Below are positions 1 through 7,944 of a stretch of DNA of 64,000 nucleotides, in pieces. This DNA is from Roseomonas genomospecies 6. GTDB lineage: Bacteria > Pseudomonadota > Alphaproteobacteria > Azospirillales > Azospirillaceae. The stretch spans positions 1-64,000 of the forward strand of contig NZ_QOKW01000006.1 of NCBI RefSeq assembly GCF_008365375.1, written 5' to 3'. Every line of letters starts with the position of its first letter. The stretch's first letter is position 1. The notes beneath the pieces were generated by a model that worked only from the letters and a program-made list of their open reading frames with translations, had not been told where the DNA came from and did not search any database. The translations under genes and the position numbers were made by a program.

Positions 1-139
1 AAAGCATCTAAGCGGGAAACCCACCTCAAAACCAGAACTCCCTTGAGAGCCGTGACAGACCATCACGTCGATAGGAGGCATGTGGACCGGCGGCAACGCC
101 TGAAGCTGAGCCTTACTAATCGCTCGATAGGCTTGATCT
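1..139 (+). rRNA. rrl: 23S ribosomal RNA, 3' end (partial)
   Basis: The first ~139 bases match the conserved 3' end of bacterial 23S rRNA, including a CTTACTAATCGCTCGATAGG-like segment near the end that is characteristic of alphaproteobacterial 23S. The gene enters from the left edge, so only the terminal fragment is present. The exact 3' end is estimated from the family and not measured. A ~130 bp spacer without a tRNA separates it from 5S. Confidence 0.9.
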
Positions 140-272
140 TTCCCAGTGGCGGCCCGCGCGCAGCGGCCAGCCCTGGGCGCACGAGCCAGCACCGCAAAAG
201 CAAACCGCATCGAAAAACGTCCTCGCTTAACGATACCCGCCCGTCCGTTCCGGCCGGTTCGCGTGTGCCTTG

Positions 273-394
273 GTGACCTGGTGGTCATGGCGAGGCTCCC
301 AACACCCGATCCCATCCCGAACTCGGCCGTGAAACGCCTCAGCGCCGATGGTACTGCGTCTCAAGACGTGGGAGAGTAGGTCGCCGCCAGGTCA
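273..394 (+). rRNA. rrf: 5S ribosomal RNA
   Basis: This is a typical 5S core: a CCCGATCCCATCCCGAACTC segment, GAAACGCCTCAGCGCCGATGG and GGGAGAGTAGGTCGCCGCC. The two ends form a long terminal helix. GTGTGCCTTGGTGACCTGG at 262-280 pairs with CCAGGTCACCACGGCACAC at 388-406 with one mismatch, so the mature ends lie inside a longer processing stem. Many alphaproteobacterial rRNA operons continue into an initiator tRNA-Met. Here none follows and a terminator comes ~80 bp later. Confidence 0.92.
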
Positions 395-475
395 CCACGG
401 CACACGCCAGACCAAAACCGGTCCGGACGCAGCGGAACGTTGTACAGTCACGCGACAATCGGCTTCATGAACGAC

Positions 476-514
476 AAGCCGGCGCTTCTCCGCAAGGGAA
501 GCGCCGGCTTTTCG
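476..514 (+). terminator. Rho-independent terminator of the rRNA operon
   Basis: A 13-bp perfect stem (476-488 with 498-510) closes a 9-nt loop and runs straight into a T-rich tail (CTTTTCG). It lies ~80 bp after 5S and in the same direction, so it is the natural end of the rRNA transcript. Confidence 0.85.
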
Positions 515-629
515 TCGTGTTCGGGGTGTCGCCACGGGGGCCCTCCCAAACCCTGAACCGCGCAGCGGGGGAGGGGATTGAAAGGTGCGGACGGGGGACA
601 GGGAAGGTGGAACGGGAATGGGGGGTATC

Positions 630-920
630 ATGTCGGCGGGTGAGTCCGTACCGGACTGCGAAAGCTGCGGCGCGTGCTGCGCCTACTCCTGGGAGTGGCC
701 GACTTTCATCGGCGATTGGGACGGCGATGGTATCATGGAGCACCTTAAGGAAGACGGGCGCATGCGGTGCAACGGGAACCGCTGCGCCGCATTGATGGGA
801 ACCCTCGGCGACTCCGTCTTCTGCAGCGTCTATGAGCACCGGCCATTGGTGTGCCGGGAATTCACGGCGGGGAGCGATGCCTGTCACACGGTGAGGAGTC
901 AGTTGGGACTGGCGGACTGA
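630..920 (+). CDS. YkgJ-family cysteine-cluster protein
   Basis: Small protein (~96 aa) built around an N-terminal CESCGACC motif (C-x2-C-x2-CC), with further cysteines at RCNGNRC, FCSVYEHRPLVC and DAC. This spacing is typical of the YkgJ/UPF0153 family, predicted to hold a zinc or Fe-S centre. No enzymatic activity is established for the family. ATG at 630 keeps only the conserved core and has a GGGGGG tract five bases upstream. ATG 618 (preceded by GGAAGGTGG) and 585 are in-frame alternatives. The 3' end overlaps the convergent neighbour by 59 bp. Confidence 0.8.
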   Translation: MSAGESVPDCESCGACCAYSWEWPTFIGDWDGDGIMEHLKEDGRMRCNGNRCAALMGTLGDSVFCSVYEHRPLVCREFTAGSDACHTVRSQLGLAD

Positions 921-1689
921 ACCACGCGCCGACCCTGTGACGCAGACTGCGCCGACGGTCTTCCTCCGGAGCGGGGGCGATGTCCCAGTCCCAGGAGCGG
1001 TCGGGTGGGAGAAGGTCGAGCCCCCAGAGAGAGTCTTCACGCTCTTGGACCGTACCCTTCTCCAGCCAGAGGCTTTCGGTGTCGGTGAAGAGCGCCGCCT
1101 GTGCGGCGACTCTGGCAAGCCAGGACAGGTGACTGCGCGCCAGAGCCTGGGCGAAGCACTCCCGCTCCGCAAGCGAGGTTGCCGGGGCCTTCCGATCGAT
1201 GACCTCCAGGGGCAGCAGGGGGAGCTGCGACAGGAGATTGCAGGAGATGGCGAAGGCGAAACGTCCCCCCGGTGGTTCGGGCGGGCATGGCGCGGGAAGC
1301 GGCTGGCCGTCCGACACGGTGTCCAACCGGTCCAGCGTGCCGGTCACATCGAGCGTGAGTAGGCGGACGTTGGAATGGCGCCGAACCTGACGGCGGACGG
1401 CGTGCGTGTGAAGCATGTCGATCAGCAGCACCTCGTCGAATCGCTTCGCCAGGGTGGGCAGCGGGATCTCGATCAGCAAGCCGGAACCGGCCACCAGCGC
1501 CCGTCCACCCCGCGGGACCTGCTCCGCGGCCTCCTGGACGAAGCGGCGGCAGGCGTCGACATGGGGAGCCCAGGCCCGCCGTTGGCGCCGGTAGCGGGCG
1601 CCGAGGGCCAGCGCTTCCGCCAGATACCCGTAGCGGCGGGCCAGCGGCGGGCAGGGCGTGGTCAGATATTCGAAGGCTTCCCTCAGCAT
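862..1689 (-). CDS. Uncharacterised protein with Rossmann/methyltransferase-like core
   Basis: 275-residue protein with no confident family. The centre holds GRALVAGSGLLIEIPL and, about 20 residues on, FDEVLLIDMLH. That resembles a glycine-rich nucleotide-binding loop followed by an acidic strand end, as in class I SAM-dependent methyltransferases. The remaining motifs are too weak to assign an activity. The N-terminus is rich in Arg/Tyr and the last ~40 residues are polar, basic and low-complexity. It is transcribed divergently from the pteridine-reductase-like gene (95 bp gap) and converges with the YkgJ gene, overlapping it by 59 bp. Possibly a degenerate methyltransferase; function unknown. 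Confidence 0.6.
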   Translation of the reverse strand: MLREAFEYLTTPCPPLARRYGYLAEALALGARYRRQRRAWAPHVDACRRFVQEAAEQVPRGGRALVAGSGLLIEIPLPTLAKRFDEVLLIDMLHTHAVRRQVRRHSNVRLLTLDVTGTLDRLDTVSDGQPLPAPCPPEPPGGRFAFAISCNLLSQLPLLPLEVIDRKAPATSLAERECFAQALARSHLSWLARVAAQAALFTDTESLWLEKGTVQEREDSLWGLDLLPPDRSWDWDIAPAPEEDRRRSLRHRVGAWFSPPVPTDSSPCDRHRSPP

Positions 1690-1749
1690 GACCGCATCCT
1701 GCTCCGTGCGTCCTTCACCGGTCCGGACCTTGACCTCAAGGGAACCCCC

Positions 1750-1777
1750 TTGACCGGAACGGGTGGCAGGGTACCTA
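1750..1777 (+). promoter_or_regulatory. Candidate promoter of the pteridine-reductase-like gene
   Basis: TTGACC (1750-1755) and TACCTA (1772-1777) are separated by 16 bp. If used, transcription would begin at about 1784-1786, on the ATG at 1785, giving a leaderless mRNA. No good Shine-Dalgarno precedes that ATG, which is consistent. Prediction by eye only. Confidence 0.35.
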
Positions 1778-1784
1778 TGGCGGC

Positions 1785-2555
1785 ATGGTCGAGATCAAGA
1801 GGAAAGCAGCCCTGGTCACCGGGGCGGGGAAGCGGATCGGACGCGCCATCGCGCTCGACCTCGCAGCGCATGGCTGGCGGGTGGGGGTCCATTTCGGGCA
1901 TTCCCGAAGCGAGGCCGACTCGGTGGTCGCGCACATCGTCGGGCAGGGCGGCATCGCTGTCGCCCTTCAGGCCGATCTGGAGCGCGAATCGGACGCACAG
2001 GCGCTCGTGCCCGAGGCAGTGGAGCGGCTGGGAGCCCTGTCGCTGCTGGTCAACAACGCCTCCCGCTTCGAGCGGGACGAGGTGAAGGATGTGACGCGGG
2101 ACTCCTGGGACCGGCATATGGAGGCGAACCTGCGCGCGCCCTTCGTGCTGAGCCAGAGATTCGCGGCACAGGTGCCAACGGACATGGAGGGGCTGATTGT
2201 CAACATGATCGATCAGCGGGTGTGGAACCTCACCCCGCACTTCATCTCCTACACCTTGTCGAAGGCGGGCCTGTGGACGCTGACCCAGACCCTCGCCATG
2301 GCGCTCGCTCCCCGCATCCGGGTCAACGCCATCGGGCCGGGGCCGACCTTGAAGAACGTCCGGCAGACGGACGAGGAGTTCGCGGCCCAGCGCGACGCGA
2401 CCCCACTCAAGCGCGGCCCGTCGCCGGAGGAGATTTGCGCGGCCTTGCGCTTCCTGATCGATGCGCCTTCGGTCACCGGACAGATGGTCGCGCTGGACGG
2501 AGGCGAGCACCTGGGGTGGGCCCAGCCGGCCTTTGGCTTCGTTCCAAGGGAATAG
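1785..2555 (+). CDS. SDR-family pteridine reductase (PTR1/FolM-like)
   Basis: Classical short-chain dehydrogenase of 256 aa. The N-terminal cofactor loop TGAGKRIG, with Arg after the glycines, is the variant seen in NADPH-dependent pteridine reductases (PTR1, FolM). The usual catalytic Ser is replaced by Asp in IVNMIDQRVW, followed by YTLSK. This gives the Asp-Tyr-Lys set of Leishmania PTR1 in place of Ser-Tyr-Lys. LVNNAS and the C-terminal TGQMVALDGG are also present. Likely role: reduction of dihydrobiopterin/dihydromonapterin or dihydrofolate. Substrate is inferred. The gene sits upstream of uvrC, across a 401-bp gap. Confidence 0.8.
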   Translation: MVEIKRKAALVTGAGKRIGRAIALDLAAHGWRVGVHFGHSRSEADSVVAHIVGQGGIAVALQADLERESDAQALVPEAVERLGALSLLVNNASRFERDEVKDVTRDSWDRHMEANLRAPFVLSQRFAAQVPTDMEGLIVNMIDQRVWNLTPHFISYTLSKAGLWTLTQTLAMALAPRIRVNAIGPGPTLKNVRQTDEEFAAQRDATPLKRGPSPEEICAALRFLIDAPSVTGQMVALDGGEHLGWAQPAFGFVPRE

Positions 2556-2956
2556 GCCATAAGGACGAGCGGTGCTGCGCCGTGCCGTGCTTTTCGGCCT
2601 CGTTCAGGCGGCACCCTGGCAGGAGGACCGCGCGTTTTACACATCCGGCCCGGCCTGCGCAAGAGGCTGTTTGCGCGATTCGGAAAATTAATGGCGCAGC
2701 GCCAAAGAGCCGGCTTGACTCCGGGTCGAATAAATAAAATCAATGGCTTAAGGGAAATGCCAAAATTTTGAGCAGAGCTTGGAAACCCCTTGGGCCGCCT
2801 TGGTTCGGACGGGGTAACCAGCAGGTTATCGACACACTTATCCACAGGAGTCGTGGATATCCGGAAGGGCTCCCTCTGAAGGGGTGAGTCGTTTGCATTA
2901 ACCATTCAGGACAGGGGGCGGTTGACCGGTATCCCCGGCTCGACGACATTCGACAC
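2556..2956. other. 401-bp intergenic region with DnaA-box-like sites
   Basis: No coding sequence is apparent. An AT-rich stretch (about 2728-2776, with AATAAATAAAATC and AAAATTTT) is followed by TTATCGACA (2826-2834), a consensus DnaA box TTATCCACA (2838-2846), and a weaker inverted match CGTGGATAT (2852-2860). An upstream palindrome TGGCGCAGCGCCA lies near 2693-2705. The layout (AT-rich DNA next to clustered DnaA boxes) is origin-like, but only one box is perfect. Confidence 0.45.
2826..2860. promoter_or_regulatory. Clustered DnaA boxes (one perfect, two partial)
   Basis: TTATCGACA (2826-2834, one mismatch) and TTATCCACA (2838-2846, perfect) lie 12 bp apart on the same strand, so about one helical turn apart. 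An inverted degenerate copy sits at 2852-2860. They could serve an origin, a DnaA-titration site or DnaA control of uvrC. Binding is inferred. Confidence 0.4.
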
Positions 2957-4894
2957 ATGGCCGATACCACAGACAATTCCATGGATCTCATCGCCCCGGA
3001 GACGGACCCCGCCGGCGCCGCGCCGCGTCCACGGCGGCGGCCCGCCGACCTCGCCCGTGGGGCGGAGGTGATCCGGGACCATCTGAAGACGCTGCCGCAG
3101 ACCCCCGGCGTGTACCGCATGCTGGCGGGCGACGGGGCGGTTCTCTACGTCGGCAAGGCCAAGAACCTGAAGCGGCGGGTGTTCAACTACACCCAGGTCA
3201 ACCGCCTGCCCGTGCGGCTGCAGCGCATGGTGTCGGAGACGGAGACCATGGAGTTCGTCACGACCCACACCGAGGTCGAGGCGCTGCTCCTGGAATCGAA
3301 CCTGATCAAACGGCTGATGCCGCGCTACAACGTGCTGCTGCGGGACGACAAGACCTTTCCGCATATCATGATCACCAAGGACCACGACTATCCGCAGTTG
3401 ACCAAGCACCGTGGGGCGCGGTCGCGCGACGCCGACTATTTCGGTCCCTTCGCGTCGGCGGGAGCGGTCAACCGGACGATCACGGCGCTTCAGCGCGCCT
3501 TCCTGCTGCGCAACTGCGCCGATTCGGTGTTCTCAGTGCGCACGCGGCCCTGTCTGCAGTACCAGATCAAGCGCTGCACGGCGCCCTGCGTGGAGCGGGT
3601 CAGCCCGGCCGAGTATCAGGCACAGGTCGATCAGGCCCGCGCCTTCCTGTCGGGCCGGAGCCGGGACATCCAGACGGAATTCGCCGCGAGGATGACCGAG
3701 GCGGCGGAGGCCATGGATTACGAGACCGCCGCCCGCTACCGCGACCGTATCCGCGCGCTGACCGCCGTGCAGGCTCATCAGGACATCAACATCGAAGGCG
3801 TGATCGAGGACGCCGACGTCATCGCCGCCTATGCGGAGGGCGGGATGACCTGCGTGCAGGTGTTCTTCTTCCGCGGCGGACGCAACTACGGCAACCGCGC
3901 CTACTTCCCCAGCCACGACAAGGCGGCGGAGATGCCGGAGGTGCTGGCCGCCTTCATCGCCCAGTTCTACGAGAACAAGGCCGCACCCGGTCTCGTTCTG
4001 GTCAGCCACGACCTGCCGGAGCACGACCTGCTGACCGAAGCGCTGTCGCTGCGCGCCGGGCACCGGGTGGAACTGGCCGCGCCCAAGCGGGGCGACAAGC
4101 GCCGCATCGTGGACCACGCACTGACCAACGCGCGGGAAGCGCACGGGCGGCGGCTTGCGGAAAGCTCGTCCCAGGCGCGCCTTCTCGACGGGGTGGCGAC
4201 GGTCTTCGGGCTGGACGGCCCGCCGCAGCGCATCGAGGTTTATGACAACTCCCACGTCCAGGGCGCACACGCCATCGGCGCGATGATCGTGGCGGGGCCG
4301 GAGGGCTTCATCAAGAATGCCTACCGCAAGTTCAACATCAAGACGGAGGGGGCCGCCGGGGACGACTTCGCCATGATGCGCGAGGTCATGGCCCGCCGAT
4401 TCGGGCGCGCCATCAAGGAGGACCCGGAGCGGACGCAGGGCACCTGGCCCGATCTGGTGCTGATCGACGGCGGGCAGGGGCAGCTCAACATGGCGCTGGG
4501 GGTCCTGGCCGACCTGGGAATCGACGACGTGCCGCTGGTCGGTATCGCCAAGGGGCCGGACCGCGACGCCGGGCGGGAGCACTTCTACATGCCGGACCGC
4601 GCGCCCTTCCAACTGGAGATGCGCGATCCCGTTCTCTATTTCCTGCAGCGGCTGCGCGACGAAGCGCACCGCTTCGCCATCGGCACCCACCGGGCGAAGC
4701 GCACCAAGGCGTTGGGCAAGTCGATGATCGACGAGATTCCGGGGATCGGACCCAGCCGGAAGAAGGCCCTGCTGCATCACTTCGGCAGCGCCGTCGCCGT
4801 GTCCCGCGCCGGTCTGGCGGATTTGGAGTCGGTCGAAGGGATCAGCAAGACGGTGGCGAAAAAGATATACGATCATTTCCATTCAGACGGTTAG
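2957..4894 (+). CDS. uvrC: UvrABC system protein C (excinuclease subunit)
   Basis: 645 aa, the normal size for UvrC, which makes the 3' and 5' incisions in nucleotide excision repair. The N-terminal GIY-YIG nuclease domain is visible as TPGVYRML and [13 protein letters not shown] (about residues 49-75). A UVR motif ([15 protein letters not shown]) lies around 235-255. The RNase H-like C-terminal nuclease has [16 protein letters not shown] and [12 protein letters not shown]. Tandem helix-hairpin-helix motifs ([34 protein letters not shown]) close the protein. The first ~35 residues are a variable Pro/Arg-rich extension. pgsA follows 48 bp downstream in the same direction, as in many alphaproteobacteria. 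Confidence 0.97.
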   Translation: MADTTDNSMDLIAPETDPAGAAPRPRRRPADLARGAEVIRDHLKTLPQTPGVYRMLAGDGAVLYVGKAKNLKRRVFNYTQVNRLPVRLQRMVSETETMEFVTTHTEVEALLLESNLIKRLMPRYNVLLRDDKTFPHIMITKDHDYPQLTKHRGARSRDADYFGPFASAGAVNRTITALQRAFLLRNCADSVFSVRTRPCLQYQIKRCTAPCVERVSPAEYQAQVDQARAFLSGRSRDIQTEFAARMTEAAEAMDYETAARYRDRIRALTAVQAHQDINIEGVIEDADVIAAYAEGGMTCVQVFFFRGGRNYGNRAYFPSHDKAAEMPEVLAAFIAQFYENKAAPGLVLVSHDLPEHDLLTEALSLRAGHRVELAAPKRGDKRRIVDHALTNAREAHGRRLAESSSQARLLDGVATVFGLDGPPQRIEVYDNSHVQGAHAIGAMIVAGPEGFIKNAYRKFNIKTEGAAGDDFAMMREVMARRFGRAIKEDPERTQGTWPDLVLIDGGQGQLNMALGVLADLGIDDVPLVGIAKGPDRDAGREHFYMPDRAPFQLEMRDPVLYFLQRLRDEAHRFAIGTHRAKRTKALGKSMIDEIPGIGPSRKKALLHHFGSAVAVSRAGLADLESVEGISKTVAKKIYDHFHSDG

Positions 4895-4942
4895 AATGAC
4901 GCCGCCCGACGCGCGTTTCCCCCGACTCCAGAGTTCCGACCG

Positions 4943-5554
4943 ATGCTGACCAGCCTGCCCAATCTGCTCACCCTGTCGCGCATCGCGGTGATTCCCGTGG
5001 TCGTCGGGCTGTTCTACGTGCCGGAGACCTGGGCGGCCTACACGGCCTGCGCCCTGTTCGCCGCGGCCTGCATCACCGACTGGTTCGACGGTTATCTGGC
5101 CCGCGCCTGGGAACAGGAAAGCGTCATCGGCAAGTTCCTGGACCCCATCGCGGACAAGCTGCTGGTCGCCGCCACCCTGATCATGCTGGTCGCCTTCACG
5201 CGGCTGTCCGGACTGTCGGTGCTGGCCGCCGTGGTCATCCTGCTGCGCGAGGTTCTGGTGTCCGGCCTTCGGGAGTATCTGGCCGGGCTGAACGTCGGGG
5301 TGCCGGTCACTTGGATGGCCAAGTGGAAGACCACGATCCAGATGGTGGCGATCGGCTTCCTGATCGTCGGCGATTACGGGCCGGCCCACATCCCGGTCAC
5401 GCTGATCGGCACGCTGGGCCTGTGGGTGGCGGCGATCCTCACCTTCGTCACCGGTTGGGACTACATGCGCGCCGGGCTGAAGCACATGATGGCCCACCAG
5501 CCGCCCAAGCCGCAGAAGGGCGCCTCCGGGAATCCGGCCCGCACGCCCGGATAA
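4943..5554 (+). CDS. pgsA: CDP-diacylglycerol--glycerol-3-phosphate 3-phosphatidyltransferase
   Basis: 203-residue integral membrane enzyme making phosphatidylglycerophosphate, the committed step to phosphatidylglycerol and cardiolipin. The CDP-alcohol phosphotransferase signature is intact: D-G-x2-A-R-x8-G-x3-D-x3-D, running from DGYLARAWEQ to GKFLDPIADK around residues 50-75. Several hydrophobic segments surround it, and the N-terminal LPNLLTLSRI is typical of PgsA. A soluble tail (HQPPKPQKGASGNPARTPG) ends the protein. The stop codon sits inside the first copy of a 15-bp tandem duplication. Probably co-transcribed with uvrC. Confidence 0.95.
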   Translation: MLTSLPNLLTLSRIAVIPVVVGLFYVPETWAAYTACALFAAACITDWFDGYLARAWEQESVIGKFLDPIADKLLVAATLIMLVAFTRLSGLSVLAAVVILLREVLVSGLREYLAGLNVGVPVTWMAKWKTTIQMVAIGFLIVGDYGPAHIPVTLIGTLGLWVAAILTFVTGWDYMRAGLKHMMAHQPPKPQKGASGNPARTPG

Positions 5555-5580
5555 TCTGGTTTGGGATAATCTGGTTTGGG
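5551..5580 (+). repeat. 15-bp perfect tandem duplication at the pgsA stop codon
   Basis: ATAATCTGGTTTGGG occurs twice head-to-tail (5551-5565 and 5566-5580). The first copy contains the pgsA TAA stop. Other 13-16 bp tandem duplications in the window are near 17295, 21394, 36174, 56960 and 62511. Confidence 0.9.
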
Positions 5581-5584
5581 CTGA

Positions 5585-5798
5585 TCCGCCTTTCGTGGCG
5601 GAGGCTTTCCGGCAAGCGGCAGAGCAGGCCGTCATTCCGGTTTGTCCGTTCGCATGCCCGCGTGTTTCTGCTATGTGATGCCAACGGCGCCTGAAGGTGC
5701 CGTTGGCATCACCCTCTCGATCAACGCTAAAGCGTTGATCTGACGGGTTTCACGGCTGGAAAATGATGAAGCAATCATTTCCCGGCCGTATGACCGGG
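5585..5798. repeat. Hairpin array in the pgsA-mobB gap
   Basis: Consecutive inverted repeats fill this gap. TCCGCC/GGCGGA is at 5585-5602. A 12-bp stem at 5677-5688/5699-5710 extends inward by 3 bp to a TGAA loop. A 10-bp stem at 5719-5728/5731-5740 is nearly loopless. AAATGAT/ATCATTT is at 5761-5780, and CCCGG/CCGGG near 5781-5798. None has a proper T-tract, so they do not look like simple terminators. They resemble palindromic intergenic repeats. The mobB start follows about 50 bp later. Confidence 0.75.
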
Positions 5799-5845
5799 GA
5801 ACGCCCGCGCAGCGATGGGCGGCAAGGCGGAGGATAGGGGCTTCC

Positions 5846-6373
5846 ATGAAGATGTTCGGCCTGACGGGGTGGAGCGGCAGCGGCAAGACGACGCTGATCG
5901 TCCGCCTGATTCCGGCGCTGATCCGGCGTGGCCTGACCGTTTCGACCATGAAGCACGCGCACAAGGGCTTCGACATCGATCATCCCGGCAAGGATAGCCA
6001 CAACCACCGGGTGGCCGGCGCGACGGAGGTGCTGGTCAGTTCCCCCCGCCGCTGGGCACTGATGCACGAGATCCGGGACGACGAGCCGGAGCTGACCCTG
6101 ACCGAACTGCTGCCGAAGCTGTCGCCCGTCGATCTTCTGCTGATCGAAGGCTTCAAGCGCGAGCCCCACGAAAAGATCGAGGTCTGGCGCGCGTCGGTGG
6201 GCAAGCCCCTGATCGCGCCCGACGATCCCAGCATCGTCGCCATCGCCAGCGACGGCCCGGTGCCGGGCGCCGGGGTTCGGGTCTTCGACCTGAACGACGA
6301 GGAGGCCATCGCGTCCTTCATCATCGAGCGTTGCGCGCTGGACCGGTGCGGGGCGACGGGGCAGGCTGTCTAA
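5846..6373 (+). CDS. mobB: Molybdopterin-guanine dinucleotide biosynthesis protein MobB
   Basis: 175-residue P-loop protein with GWSGSGKTTLI at residues 8-18, followed by STMKHAHKGFDIDHPGKDS, the MobB hallmark, and LLIEGFKREPHEKIEVWR. MobB binds GTP and assists MobA in attaching GMP to molybdopterin; it helps but is usually not essential. It is followed after ~55 bp by moeA, starting a Moco cluster. mobA is not in the window. ATG at 5846 is preceded by a purine-rich GGAGGATAGGGG. Confidence 0.93.
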   Translation: MKMFGLTGWSGSGKTTLIVRLIPALIRRGLTVSTMKHAHKGFDIDHPGKDSHNHRVAGATEVLVSSPRRWALMHEIRDDEPELTLTELLPKLSPVDLLLIEGFKREPHEKIEVWRASVGKPLIAPDDPSIVAIASDGPVPGAGVRVFDLNDEEAIASFIIERCALDRCGATGQAV

Positions 6374-6427
6374 GCCGACGAAGAGGTCGATCCGCCGGAC
6401 GGCGGGTTTGCAGGGTGGAGTGTGGCC

Positions 6428-7693
6428 ATGGCTCAGCTGAGCGACGATTGCTTCGCCTTCGGCGGCGAGATGATGGCGGTGGACCGTGCGCTGGAGCTTC
6501 TCGCCGGCCGCCTCCATCCCGTCACGGAGACCCGGCGCGTCGGCATCGCGGACGCGCTGGACCGCGTGCTCGCCGAGGATGTGGTGGCGCCTTTCGACGT
6601 GCCGCCCCACGACAATTCGGCGGTGGACGGCTACGCCGTCTTCTTCGACGACCTGACGCCCGACGCCGCCACGCTTCTGCCGGTCACCGCGCGCGTGGCC
6701 GCCGGCCATGCGCTGGATCGTCCGGGACAGCGGGGGGAGGCGGTGCGCATCTTCACCGGCGCTCCGATGCCCGAGGGTTTCGACACCGTTCTGATGCAGG
6801 AGGATTGCAAGGCGGAAGGCGGCGCCGTCGCCATTCCCCCCGGCATCCGGCGCGGGGCCAACCGCCGCCGCGCGGGGGAGGACATGGCGCAGGGAAGCAC
6901 CGTCCTGACCGCCGGGCGCCGGCTGCGGGCGGAGGACATCGGGCTGCTCGCCTCGCTGGGACGGCGGGAGGTGGCGGTGCGCACGGCGCTGCGCGTCGCC
7001 GTCTTCTCCACCGGGGACGAGGTGCGGGAGCCCGGCGTGCCGCTGGAGCCCGGCTGCATCTATGACGCCAACCGCTTCGCCCTGATCGCCTCGCTGCGCC
7101 AGCTCGGCTGTGCCGTGACCGACCTGGGCATCCTGCCCGACCGGTTCGACGCCATCCGGGGCGCCTTGGCCGAGGCGGCGGAGGGGCATGACGTCCTCAT
7201 CACCTCGGGCGGCATGTCCACCGGGGAGGAGGACCACGTCAAGGCGGCGGTGGAGGCTCTGGGCGGGCTGCATTTCTGGCGGCTGGCGATCAAACCGGGG
7301 CGCCCGGTGGCGCTGGGCACGGTCAAGGGGGCTGGCGGGGGCGCCGTCTTCGTCGGCCTGCCGGGCAACCCGGTGGCGGTCATGGTCACCTTCCTGCGCA
7401 TCGCACGCCCGATCCTGCTTCGGCTGATGGGCGCGGCGGAGGAAGCGCCCGCCTTGTTCCCGCTGCGCGCGGGCTTTACCTACAAGAAGAAGGCGGGGCG
7501 GCGCGAGTATGTGCGGGCCACGCTGGCGCGCGCCGCCGACGGGGTTTTGACCGCGGTCAAGCACCCGCGCGACGGGGCGGGCATCCTGTCGTCGATGGTC
7601 GAGTCCGATGGGCTCGTCGAACTGCCGGAAGAGATCACCCGTGTCGAGCCGGGGATGATCGTGGAATTCCTGCCCTTCAGTGAGGTTCGGTGA
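6428..7693 (+). CDS. moeA: Molybdopterin molybdotransferase MoeA
   Basis: About 421 aa. MoeA inserts molybdate into adenylylated molybdopterin. Recognisable segments are PPHDNSAVDGYAV (near residue 60), RIFTGAPMPEGFDTVLMQED, RRAGEDM, STGDEV, YDANRF, DVLITSGGMSTGEEDHVK and FVGLPGNPVAVMVTF. These cover the gephyrin/MoeA domains in order. GTG at 6422 is an in-frame alternative two codons earlier; ATG 6428 is preferred, with GGGTGGAG upstream. The stop overlaps the moaD start by one base (TGATG), implying translational coupling. Confidence 0.95.
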   Translation: MAQLSDDCFAFGGEMMAVDRALELLAGRLHPVTETRRVGIADALDRVLAEDVVAPFDVPPHDNSAVDGYAVFFDDLTPDAATLLPVTARVAAGHALDRPGQRGEAVRIFTGAPMPEGFDTVLMQEDCKAEGGAVAIPPGIRRGANRRRAGEDMAQGSTVLTAGRRLRAEDIGLLASLGRREVAVRTALRVAVFSTGDEVREPGVPLEPGCIYDANRFALIASLRQLGCAVTDLGILPDRFDAIRGALAEAAEGHDVLITSGGMSTGEEDHVKAAVEALGGLHFWRLAIKPGRPVALGTVKGAGGGAVFVGLPGNPVAVMVTFLRIARPILLRLMGAAEEAPALFPLRAGFTYKKKAGRREYVRATLARAADGVLTAVKHPRDGAGILSSMVESDGLVELPEEITRVEPGMIVEFLPFSEVR

Positions 7694-7944
7694 TGAAGAT
7701 CCTCTATTTCGCCTGGCTGCGCACCAAGATCGGCGTGGCGACCGAGACGGTGGACCTGCCGGCGGAGGTCCGCGACGTGGGCGCTCTGGTGGACTGGCTG
7801 AAGACCCGCAGCCCGAAGCACGCCGACGCGCTTGCCAACAGCACGGTGGTGAAGGTCGCGGTGAACCAGGAGCATGTGCCCTACGATCACCCGGTCGGCC
7901 CCGGCGACGAAGTGGCCCTGTTCCCGCCTGTGACCGGCGGCTAA
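7693..7944 (+). CDS. moaD: Molybdopterin synthase sulfur carrier subunit MoaD
   Basis: 83-residue ubiquitin-fold protein ending in FPPVTGG. The terminal Gly-Gly is the site that is adenylylated and thiocarboxylated so MoaD can donate sulfur for the dithiolene of molybdopterin. Start ATG 7693 shares its A with the moeA stop. A GTG three bases earlier is less likely. The stop codon lies inside the first arm of a hairpin (7943-7964). moaE follows only after a ~200-bp hairpin array, unusual because the two products form one complex. Confidence 0.93.
   Translation: MKILYFAWLRTKIGVATETVDLPAEVRDVGALVDWLKTRSPKHADALANSTVVKVAVNQEHVPYDHPVGPGDEVALFPPVTGG

Noticed and set aside
397-475. tRNA-Met after 5S rRNA
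   Set aside because: Many alphaproteobacterial rRNA operons end with this tRNA, but no cloverleaf is present before the terminator at 476.
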